Below, one piece after another: positions 1 to 5,667 of a stretch of 6,780 nucleotides of DNA; position 1 is the stretch's first letter, and the number at the start of each line of letters is the position of its first letter. The position numbers and the translations under genes were made by a program. The notes beneath the pieces were generated by a model. The model ran no database searches. It was not told the origin of the DNA and was given only the letters and a program-made list of their open reading frames with translations. Origin of the DNA: Chloroflexota bacterium (GTDB taxonomy: Bacteria; Chloroflexota; UBA6077); assembly GCA_023380955.1 (NCBI GenBank), contig JAMCTB010000246.1, forward strand, positions 1-6,780. The letters are read 5' to 3'.

Positions 1-113
1 GCGAGGAAGCCTCCCGTGCCGCCGCAGCCCACCAGGACGATGGTCGCCTCCCACTCGTAGCGAAACAGCTGTCCCTCTGCTTGGCTCGGGGTCGGGTCAA
101 TCCTGTAGGCCAT
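1..113 (-). CDS. PRTRC ThiF-family (E1-like) protein, N-terminal fragment
   Basis: Partial gene running off the left edge; 37 complete residues are visible. The ATG at 113-111 has a GGAGG six bases upstream, which fixes the start. Residues about 27-37 read IVLVGCGGTGG, the glycine-rich nucleotide-binding loop that opens the Rossmann-like fold of ThiF/MoeB/E1 enzymes. These adenylate the C-terminus of a ubiquitin-like protein using ATP. The start lies inside the end of the JAB gene (17-base overlap), so the two are probably translated together. In PRTRC cassettes a ThiF protein regularly follows protein A, which supports the call. The catalytic cysteine and zinc-binding cysteines would lie outside the window, so activity cannot be judged. 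Confidence 0.85.
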   Translation of the reverse strand, partial: MAYRIDPTPSQAEGQLFRYEWEATIVLVGCGGTGGFL

Positions 114-735
114 CGCCGACCTCCATCGGTTCCTGATCATCGATCGGGTCGAAGTTGACGTCGCGGAAGACTCCCAGGTCGCCGTCGAACACGGAGTCCC
201 AGGGGACCGGCAGGAAGTAGCCGTAGGCGCCGACCCGCAGGGCCACCTCCGGGCAGTCACCGTCGAGCTTACCGAGGACCCCGTAGAGACAGAGCCCCTG
301 CTCGTCGGCGTCGTCGGTCGGGCTGAAGTGGGCGGGGTAGTTGCGGTGGGAGTGGATCTGGAGCACCACGTGCGACGGGGGCCGGTAGAAGATGTTCTCC
401 GGACCCACCACCTGCTGTGGCAGAAGGAATCGATAACCTGAGGGCCCCTCGAAGGTAACGGCCAGTAGGACTTCGCGGCCATAGAGACTCCACAGGCGAG
501 GTGCATCCACGATCCTGTCCCATAGGTCCACGGGCAGCCGCCCCGCTCGAAGGGTGCAGTTAGGGTAGATCGGCGGAAGGCCTCTAACCTGGGCAGTGGC
601 GACCGGCACTCTGACCTCCAGGTACCGATTCTCCGCAGCGAGGTAGAGGCCGTCGCCTGCGAGAACGTAGTCGTAGGCCTGCCCGCGCCGGGCCGGAAGT
701 CCCTCTCGGGCGATCAGGTAATCCACCAGAGGCAT
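97..735 (-). CDS. PRTRC system protein A: JAB/JAMM metallopeptidase
   Basis: 212 residues from the ATG at 735-733. Residues 128-141 carry a full JAMM signature: HSH, seven residues, then SPTD (His128, His130, Ser138, Asp141), the zinc ligands and catalytic serine of the Mov34/MPN/JAB family. Glu96 or Glu88 upstream may be the catalytic glutamate. JAB enzymes cut isopeptide or peptide bonds after ubiquitin-like proteins; in PRTRC cassettes this protein sits beside ThiF. The likely substrate is the ubiquitin-like protein encoded in the same operon (inference). Start choice: a GTG at 741 overlaps the stop of the upstream gene (GTGA), but a GGAG lies seven bases before the ATG at 735, so the ATG is preferred; the difference is two residues. 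Confidence 0.85.
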   Translation of the reverse strand: MPLVDYLIAREGLPARRGQAYDYVLAGDGLYLAAENRYLEVRVPVATAQVRGLPPIYPNCTLRAGRLPVDLWDRIVDAPRLWSLYGREVLLAVTFEGPSGYRFLLPQQVVGPENIFYRPPSHVVLQIHSHRNYPAHFSPTDDADEQGLCLYGVLGKLDGDCPEVALRVGAYGYFLPVPWDSVFDGDLGVFRDVNFDPIDDQEPMEVGDGLQD

Positions 736-737
736 CT

Positions 738-1469
738 TCACGCTCCAATCCGGAAGGCATCGCCGACCCGAAGCTGCGGTACCAGGTCCTCCAGGGGATA
801 GGTAGGCTGCCCGTCCAGTTCCGCCCAGAGCAGCCCGATATCCTCCATGTGCCGCTGGGACTTCCCCCGAGCTGTGTCACCGGTAACGGAGAAGTAGCTC
901 TCGAAGAAGGCCTCGGGCACCTTCGCCGGGTCGGCGGGGAAGAGGTGAGAGCCGGTGCAGACCCTGCCGGAGTCGAAGGCGTTGTAGGCGGGGCAGTGGT
1001 AGAGTTGGTCGTCCTCCGAGCGCGGCCTGGCCCTGGCGGCGAAGACGTAGGGAGCCTGGCGCGCCGGCATGCACACGAAGACCAGGCCGGGCATGGGGAG
1101 CCGCAGGCGGCGCGGCTTCGTGTCGTACCTCTCTCGCAGCCGCACCTTCCAGACCCGGGGCTCCCGCCAGAGGGCGACGCGCACCCCGCTGGAGGTCTTC
1201 GCCCACCACAGGACTTCGGGGGGAAGGAGCCCGGTGCTGAGGTCGAGCTCGCTGGCCAGGGCGTGGGCGACGTCCAGAGCTGAGACCAGCTTGGTCCGAA
1301 CCACGCCCTTTGCGTAGTCGTGGACCACGACGCTGTCCTGGTGGAAGTCCAGGCGGAGCCGAAGCGGATCCTCCTCGACCTCCGCCTCAGGAGGCAGCGT
1401 CCAGCGGTAGGGTGATCGGTTCGTCGTGGAGGATGGGGACGAGCCCCTCCTGGGTGATCTCGCAGGCAT
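738..1469 (-). CDS. PRTRC system protein B: E2-like fold protein
   Basis: 243 residues from the ATG at 1469. Residues 81-101 (LLPPEVLWW, then a VALW strand) and residues 159-178 (CPAYNAFDSGRVCTGSHLFP) match the PRTRC B pattern, in which a Gly-Arg-Val-Cys block follows a 'P-x-x-N-x-x-D' segment. I recall this family being assigned to a prokaryotic E2/UBC-like group; Cys171 would then be the thioester cysteine. Role: probable carrier between the ThiF enzyme and a target (inference). Start: AGGAGG lies seven bases before the ATG, a very strong site, giving an 83-base overlap with the end of the upstream gene. The alternative is a weak start inside the family domain with no ribosome binding site. 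It ends in a TGA that overlaps a GTG of the next gene. Confidence 0.75.
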   Translation of the reverse strand: MPARSPRRGSSPSSTTNRSPYRWTLPPEAEVEEDPLRLRLDFHQDSVVVHDYAKGVVRTKLVSALDVAHALASELDLSTGLLPPEVLWWAKTSSGVRVALWREPRVWKVRLRERYDTKPRRLRLPMPGLVFVCMPARQAPYVFAARARPRSEDDQLYHCPAYNAFDSGRVCTGSHLFPADPAKVPEAFFESYFSVTGDTARGKSQRHMEDIGLLWAELDGQPTYPLEDLVPQLRVGDAFRIGA

Positions 1470-2250
1470 GAAACCTCCTGATCCGTTGGTACTCGAGGTG
1501 AGCGTCGCGACCGAGGGCGGCGTGGAGGAGCTGGGCGAAGTGGGCCGGAGGGTCAGCCTCCAGCCAGGAGGCGAACTCGGCGATGCGGTCGAGGATGCCG
1601 CTGGCCCGTCGCCACTGCTCGGCCAGCTCCAGGACGAGCTCTCTGGTCCAGTCGGCGTCGATGACATCTACCTCGTCATCGAGATCGAGGAAGACGGTGT
1701 CCGTGGCCCCCCAGAGCCAATCGGCGAACTCGGCGGCAGCGACGTAGGGGGTCCCGTCCAAACGCTCGTGCAGATTGACTGGGTCGAACCCCTGCTCCGG
1801 GATCTCCGAGAGGACGTGCCGGGGGACGTGCGTCTCGGCGGCATCGAGGATGGAAAGCCGGGTGTCGTAGCCCGGCTCGAAGGGCTGGGCGCACAGGGCG
1901 AAGAGAAGCAGCTCGCCCGTCCTGAGATCCAGCTCGTGGAAACGTTCGTAGCCCCACGCGTTTCTGACAAAGGGGATGCCGCAGGCTATCTGCCCGTAGT
2001 CGTCAACCTCGTAGACCGGGAAGTACCGAGCCTCCACCAGATGGAGGAACTCCCAGACTCTGGCGTTCTCCCGACTGCCGCCTTCCTGGTGCGCGGCCAG
2101 GATCTCGGCCTCGTCCTCCGGGAAGATCTCCCGCAGGATGCGCCGGAAGGCCTGGTAGGCCTCGTGGCTCTCCAGGAGGGCCGCGACGGACGCCGGGGAG
2201 ACCGGCGCCCGCCGCAGCTTCCGCCCGAGGGCCTGCAGGCCGGGGATCAC
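1387..2250 (-). CDS. Uncharacterised protein in the PRTRC F position
   Basis: 287 residues, start GTG at 2250 overlapping the TGA of the upstream gene (GTGA), with no clear ribosome binding site of its own, so translation is probably coupled. The protein is acidic and looks mainly helical and soluble, with no signal peptide or membrane segment. A central aromatic-rich block at about residues 70-105 (FLHLVEARYFPVYEVDDYGQ and following) and helices at about 205-255 rich in Trp, Leu and Glu are the main visible features. In PRTRC cassettes a helical protein called F lies between C and B, so position points to F or to the helical partner domain seen with ubiquitin-like bacterial operons. I do not recognise a diagnostic F motif. 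The call rests on context; function unknown. Confidence 0.6.
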   Translation of the reverse strand: MIPGLQALGRKLRRAPVSPASVAALLESHEAYQAFRRILREIFPEDEAEILAAHQEGGSRENARVWEFLHLVEARYFPVYEVDDYGQIACGIPFVRNAWGYERFHELDLRTGELLLFALCAQPFEPGYDTRLSILDAAETHVPRHVLSEIPEQGFDPVNLHERLDGTPYVAAAEFADWLWGATDTVFLDLDDEVDVIDADWTRELVLELAEQWRRASGILDRIAEFASWLEADPPAHFAQLLHAALGRDAHLEYQRIRRFHACEITQEGLVPILHDEPITLPLDAAS

Positions 2251-2651
2251 CGGGGCGGCAAGCGCCGGATCGCCTCCACAGCCTGGCGAGTTGCCCGGGT
2301 GTACGCTTCGACCTCGGCTATGGCGAGGTTGATCTCCGGCCGGCGAGTCGCCGCGGCATCCAGGTCGAGCTCGCCACTGTCGTCGAGCAGCTCCGCGGCC
2401 AGTTCCAGAACCCGAAGCCGCATCTCCGGTACGCGGCGCAGTACTGCCACGACCTCGGGTGGACGGCGCCCCTTGGTGCCGATCCGCTTGCTGAAGGTGT
2501 AGGCGGTGTCCTCGCCGCGCTTCTCCTCTCGGGTGTCGGCGTTACCTAGCTCGGGGAAGAACTCGGACAGCTGCTTGCGGACCTCTTCCACGGGGAGCTT
2601 GGGGTCGGGGTCGGGGAACTCGCGGCCATCGTAAATGAATATCCGGGCCAT
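2247..2651 (-). CDS. PRTRC system protein C: ubiquitin-like protein with C-terminal extension
   Basis: 134 residues. The ATG at 2651 has GAGGAGG seven bases upstream, which excludes a longer reading that runs upstream into the previous gene. Residues 5-61 match PRTRC C closely: YDGREFPDPDP near the start, a helix with 'VEEVRKQLSEFFPEL', a YTF strand and a closing IGTKG at 57-61. This short protein family is thought to have a ubiquitin-like beta-grasp fold. Members I know end about where GTKG occurs. Here a further 73 residues follow, predicted by eye to be two or three charged amphipathic helices (about 65-90 and 105-130). The free glycine end needed for adenylation would thus be exposed only after cleavage, possibly by the JAB protein of the operon (inference). 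Confidence 0.8.
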   Translation of the reverse strand: MARIFIYDGREFPDPDPKLPVEEVRKQLSEFFPELGNADTREEKRGEDTAYTFSKRIGTKGRRPPEVVAVLRRVPEMRLRVLELAAELLDDSGELDLDAAATRRPEINLAIAEVEAYTRATRQAVEAIRRLPPR

Positions 2652-2671
2652 GGCTACCTCCTCACGACTTG

Positions 2672-3226
2672 CTAACCGAATAGCTTGAGCTGGCCACCCG
2701 CGGCTTTCGGCGCGGCAGCTGGCACGCCTTGCCCACCAGTTGAAGCTGCGGGGGGGGCGTCGCCTCGCCTGGACGAAAGCTCCCTGGATCGGCCCCCGGG
2801 CGAGGAGTCGGCCCTTGCCCGCTGTGCGGCGGGATAACGGGAATGCTCTCTCCACTGCTCCTCCGCCTCTTCCACCAAACCCACGAGTGCGCCCAGCGCG
2901 TCTACGAGATCCTCGACTTCTGCCGAGCGCACTAGCGGATCGCACCCTTCGGCGCCCACGGCCAGGAGGGCCTGGAAGCGGTTTTCGGCCGTTGGGTGCA
3001 GGGTCACGACGAGCTTGAGTGCTCGCCGGATGCCGGGGGACGCGGCACTCGTTGCCTCTTCCCCCGAGCCTTCCACCCCTTCCTGCGAGCTGCCTTCGAT
3101 GTCGGCCGCTCGGCCCGTGCAGGGTACCGGGGACCTGCTTGGCTCGGGCTCACCGCCAGGGCGGGCTAACCCGGTTTGTCCTTCGTCTTGTGCCGAGAAG
3201 TTGGCAGTCTCGTCCTGTATTTCCAT
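2672..3226 (-). CDS. PRTRC system protein E-like, with C-terminal sliding-clamp motif
   Basis: 184 residues; ATG at 3226 with GGAGG ten bases upstream. Three parts are visible: an acidic, Gly/Ser/Glu-rich disordered N-terminus (1-65), a small folded domain (about 69-132) with a beta segment LKLVVTL, then 'CDPLVRSAEVEDLVDALGAL' and a helix ending in SRYP, and a disordered Ala/Pro/Gly/Arg tail. The folded part and the position just before protein C fit PRTRC E, a family with a small domain followed by a low-complexity tail; the match is suggestive, not certain. The last residues are GGQLKLFG (177-184). QLKLF (179-183) fits the QLxLF clamp-binding consensus, and the next gene upstream encodes a clamp. 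It could therefore tether PRTRC functions to the clamp (inference). Confidence 0.65.
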   Translation of the reverse strand: MEIQDETANFSAQDEGQTGLARPGGEPEPSRSPVPCTGRAADIEGSSQEGVEGSGEEATSAASPGIRRALKLVVTLHPTAENRFQALLAVGAEGCDPLVRSAEVEDLVDALGALVGLVEEAEEQWREHSRYPAAQRARADSSPGGRSRELSSRRGDAPPAASTGGQGVPAAAPKAAGGQLKLFG

Positions 3227-3289
3227 CGTAGGAGTTCCTCCAGTCCTACCCAGCGTGGAGAACGGCGGCTCGTTTTCGACGCGCGTCCC

Positions 3290-4426
3290 TCACGCCGCTT
3301 CCGCCTGGCGTCCAGCGAGGGCACGATCCCAAATTGGCATTATTACCCAGAGGTCCGCCCCCTCGGCATTTCCTGCCCCCCGAACCACCACCGGGGTCTG
3401 AGGGCTGTTCCAGCTCAGAAGCAGCTCGGGACCATCCGGGGCCTCCAACAGGTCGGAGAGGAGCCGGGTGTCGAGAGCCACGGCCCCGGGGTCGCCCTCC
3501 AATTCGGCGGCCAGCTCACTCCTGGCATCCCCGGTGTCATCTCCCTTCGCCAGCAGGGTCAGCTTCCCACGTGCGGCATCCAGAAGCACCGGCCTTGCTT
3601 CCCCACCCCCGAAAAGCCCGGCGACCCGGACAGCCTGGCGGAGGTCCGCGGCGCTTGTCCGCACTCGTGTGCGCCATCCCTCAGGGATAACTCGGTCGAT
3701 GTTCGGGTACTGGCCCTCGACGAGGCGGCTGAAGAGCCTGGTATCCCTGGTGGCGAAGTAGATTCCCCTGCCGTCGTGCGTGAGAATGAGGCGAACAGCT
3801 TCGGCGCCCTGCAGAAGCCGACCGCCCTCGAGCACGGACCGGCCCGGAACCAGCAATTGGTGTACAGATCCGGCCATCTCGGGAATGCGAACTCGCGCGA
3901 GGCGAAGGCCGTCGGCAGCCGCCAGGGTGAGCCCCTCGGGGCCGAAGGCGAACAGCACGGAGGTTAGGATCGGCCGCGAATTGTCCCGAGCGGCGGCGAA
4001 GGCCACCCGTTCTATCGCACGGCCGAGCTGTCCGGCATCGATGTCGATGACCCCGGACTCATCCGCGGCCGGGAAGACCGGGAATTCATCTGGATCGAGC
4101 CCTGCCAGGTTGGCGGTGAACCGGCCGCAGCTCACCTTTGCCCGGTCACGCCCGCTTACGGAGAGACGGAGCGGTTCTGCCGGCAGCTGCCCGACGTACT
4201 CGGCAAGAAGTCTGGCAGGAATGGCGGCCCGTCCAGGAGAGGCTATCTCCGCCGCCACGGACGTCGAGACGCCGATCTCCACGTCCGTGGACGCGAGATT
4301 TAGCCGTCCGTACTCGCATTCCAACAACACGGCCTGCAGGATGGGTACTACCGGCTTGGCCGGCACCGCCCGCCCGACGAGGCGCAGGGCGCGGGCGAAG
4401 CTCGACTGATCTACGGTGAAGTCCAA
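3290..4426 (-). CDS. dnaN: DNA polymerase III beta subunit (sliding clamp)
   Basis: 378 residues, the usual clamp length, with all three domains. Recognisable family blocks are PILQAVLLE and LASTDVEIGV near the start, IPARLLAEYVGQLP, DEFPVFP at about 135, NSRPILTSVLF and ADGLRLARV in domain 2, SRLVEGQYPNIDRVIP, and a C-terminal WVIMPI (360-365) matching the conserved 'VIMPM' end that helps form the partner-binding pocket. A 13-residue tail follows this, longer than in most clamps. The ring encircles DNA and tethers polymerases and repair proteins. Start is TTG at 4426, with AAGGAG nine bases upstream. It lies 45 bases after the radical SAM gene and 63 bases before the PRTRC E-like gene, not beside dnaA or recF, so it is probably an extra, element-borne clamp. 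Confidence 0.93.
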   Translation of the reverse strand: MDFTVDQSSFARALRLVGRAVPAKPVVPILQAVLLECEYGRLNLASTDVEIGVSTSVAAEIASPGRAAIPARLLAEYVGQLPAEPLRLSVSGRDRAKVSCGRFTANLAGLDPDEFPVFPAADESGVIDIDAGQLGRAIERVAFAAARDNSRPILTSVLFAFGPEGLTLAAADGLRLARVRIPEMAGSVHQLLVPGRSVLEGGRLLQGAEAVRLILTHDGRGIYFATRDTRLFSRLVEGQYPNIDRVIPEGWRTRVRTSAADLRQAVRVAGLFGGGEARPVLLDAARGKLTLLAKGDDTGDARSELAAELEGDPGAVALDTRLLSDLLEAPDGPELLLSWNSPQTPVVVRGAGNAEGADLWVIMPIWDRALAGRQAEAA

Positions 4427-4471
4427 GGGCTTGTTCTCCTTTTGCGCTGACTGTCGGCCTGTCTGGACAGT

Positions 4472-5026
4472 TCAAGGGCGTGCGATCGAAAGGCCGTGCT
4501 TATGGGTGTGCGGCGACGACGCCAGGGCTGAGGCAGGATTGGCGATGAGCCGTTGGTTGCGCGATCCCCTCCACTCTCCAGCTCCTTCGGAGAGCGCCGC
4601 CACGAAAGGACCCTCTATCAACAGGTCGGTGAGATGAAGGGACTCGGCGACCTGCACTTCGGAGCATCGGGCCAGCGCCTCCAGGGTGTACCCCGTGTAC
4701 ACCACGATGTGGAGCCCGCGCTCCTTGATCTGGCGCAGCAGCGTCAGCAGTCCAACCGGCTGGAAAAAGGGCTCGCCCCCATTCACCGTCATCCCGTCAC
4801 GGGGTTCGCCGAAGCGGTCGAGCACGGCGGCGACCGCGTGGGCCACGCTCATCTCGACGCCGCCGGCCGGATCGTGGGTCTCCGGGACGTAGCAGCCGGT
4901 TATCTGTAGTCTGGCGTCTGATGGGATGGCGCAGCTTCCGCTGCCGGGTGCGATCCACAACAAGATCGTTGGAGCTAGTCCGTGGACTTGGCACCCAACG
5001 GGTCTTCGGTAGTAGCTGGTCGGCAC
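4472..5026 (-). CDS. NrdG-like radical SAM family protein lacking the usual CxxxCxxC
   Basis: 184 residues if started at the GTG at 5026. Residues 83-86 (GGEP, in VNGGEPFFQP) are the SAM-binding motif; VVYTGYTLEAL and WRGSRNQ (152-158) are typical of the anaerobic ribonucleotide reductase activase (NrdG) group, which uses a 4Fe-4S cluster to make a radical. At the cluster site, family members have GC-xxx-CxGC followed by a Pro-Glu-Thr; here only one Cys directly precedes YVPETHDP (Cys45), with others at 12 and 32. No neighbouring frame restores the motif. The start is unsure: candidates are GTG 5026 (52-base overlap with the zinc-ribbon gene), TTG 4963 (no overlap), or further upstream; none has a good ribosome binding site. 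No nrdD is present, so the partner is unknown. Confidence 0.75.
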   Translation of the reverse strand: MPTSYYRRPVGCQVHGLAPTILLWIAPGSGSCAIPSDARLQITGCYVPETHDPAGGVEMSVAHAVAAVLDRFGEPRDGMTVNGGEPFFQPVGLLTLLRQIKERGLHIVVYTGYTLEALARCSEVQVAESLHLTDLLIEGPFVAALSEGAGEWRGSRNQRLIANPASALASSPHTHKHGLSIARP

Positions 5027-5163
5027 TTCATCGCCGCGAGTCTCTCCGGCCAGATGTGGCGGTGGTAGCATCGCTTGCAGATGCCGGGTGGGCAGTTCTT
5101 GTAGTGCCATGGCGGCCGTTTCTTGCAGATGCGACACACCCGTTGCTTGCCCTGTCGCGTCAT
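4975..5163 (-). CDS. Small zinc-ribbon protein
   Basis: 62 residues, basic. ATG at 5163 with GGAGG eight bases upstream. Residues 10-36 hold CRIC (Cys10, Cys13), a His at 20, Cys24, then CKRC (Cys29, Cys32) followed by HRH, a pattern of a two-knuckle zinc ribbon or treble clef with an extra cysteine. Such small basic zinc proteins bind nucleic acid or act as adaptors; no family is recognised. It is the first gene of the minus-strand array and overlaps the probable start of the radical SAM gene, so it is likely cotranscribed with the rest. The cysteine spacing and the good ribosome binding site are the reasons for treating it as real rather than chance. Confidence 0.65.
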   Translation of the reverse strand: MTRQGKQRVCRICKKRPPWHYKNCPPGICKRCYHRHIWPERLAAMKCRPATTEDPLGAKSTD

Positions 5164-5236
5164 GTGTTCGTCCTCCGTCCACGTAGCTCCTTCGGCTCGG
5201 CGATCCCTGCCGCACTCGACTGAAGGCGCCTGGCCC

Positions 5237-5258
5237 GGTTGCATTTCAGGTTGCATTT
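5237..5258 (+). repeat. Tandem direct repeat GGTTGCATTT, 12-base period
   Basis: Two perfect 10-base copies at 5237-5246 and 5249-5258, separated by CA. A 12-base period is slightly more than one helical turn, so both copies lie on nearly the same face of DNA. It lies between the divergent minus-strand array and the toxin-antitoxin genes, about 45 bases before the antitoxin start. An operator for the Xre-type antitoxin is the most natural reading (inference). Confidence 0.6.
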
Positions 5259-5268
5259 GCGGTAAGAT
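5239..5268 (+). promoter_or_regulatory. Possible promoter of the toxin-antitoxin pair
   Basis: TTGCAT (5239-5244) and TAAGAT (5263-5268), 18 bases apart, resemble a weak sigma-70-type -35 and -10 in an otherwise GC-rich region. The -35 falls inside the first direct repeat, which would allow autorepression by the antitoxin. Each box matches only in part (3 of 6 and 4 of 6), so this is tentative. No clear promoter was seen for the divergent minus-strand array in the same gap. Confidence 0.3.
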
Positions 5269-5301
5269 GGCCCGCAGATAGCCGAGCGCGTGGAGGTACC
5301 T

Positions 5302-5667
5302 GTGGCCCTGGCATTTGATCGGGCGGCACATAATCAGGCGACTCGAACCGATCTGCCGACGGTGGTGCGATACCTTCAGGATGTTCTGGGTCAGCGCCTC
5401 ACGGCAGTCATCGCCGGTGTGAGCGACGCCAAGGCAGTGGGTAGGTGGGGCCGGGGCGTCCAGACCCCGCATCCCGAGGCCGAGAAGAGGTTGCGCCTCG
5501 CCTTCCAGATCACGCAGTTGCTGCTCAGCGCCGAGTCTCCCGGCACCGTCAGGGCCTGGTTCATCGGGATGAACCCTGAACTGGACGACGAATCGCCGGC
5601 CCTGATGCTGGCCAAGGAACCCGCAAAGGTGCTCCAAGCCGCCCGTTTCTTCCTGGCCAACCCTTGA
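5302..5667 (+). CDS. Xre/MbcA/ParS-type antitoxin of a RES toxin
   Basis: 121 residues. Start is the GTG at 5302, with GGAGG five bases upstream; an in-frame GTG at 5290 lacks a site. An N-terminal helical region (about 15-70) contains a helix-turn-helix-like stretch, RLTAVIAGVSDAKAVGRWGR, and the C-terminus (about 85-121) has WFIGMNPELDDESPALMLAK and a closing VLQAARFFLANP, the pattern of the MbcA/ParS/Xre C-terminal toxin-binding domain (DUF2384). It should bind and block the RES toxin encoded next and repress the shared promoter. The TGA stop overlaps the TTG start of the toxin gene, which fits coupled translation and tight stoichiometry. Confidence 0.85.
   Translation: MALAFDRAAHNQATRTDLPTVVRYLQDVLGQRLTAVIAGVSDAKAVGRWGRGVQTPHPEAEKRLRLAFQITQLLLSAESPGTVRAWFIGMNPELDDESPALMLAKEPAKVLQAARFFLANP

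Noticed and set aside
1470..1667. 66-residue N-terminal extension of protein B
   Set aside because: Ser/Pro-rich shadow of the upstream gene; the ATG at 1469 has AGGAGG.
1426..2502. Plus-strand open frame of 358 codons opposite the F-position and C genes
   Set aside because: Its product is low-complexity Gly/Glu/Val sequence with no motif, and it lies opposite minus-strand genes with ribosome binding sites and family matches; it reflects GC-rich codon bias.
2652..2945. 98-residue N-terminal extension of protein C
   Set aside because: It is Arg/Gly-rich out-of-frame sequence over the E-like gene; the ATG at 2651 with GAGGAGG starts exactly at the conserved domain.
3176..3967. Plus-strand open frame of 263 codons opposite dnaN
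   Set aside because: The clamp gene on the minus strand matches its family along its whole length; this is a shadow.
4850..5000. Frameshift or sequencing error explaining the missing CxxxCxxC
   Set aside because: I translated the other two frames here; one has stops and neither gives the motif, so a simple frameshift does not explain it. A clean in-frame deletion is still possible.
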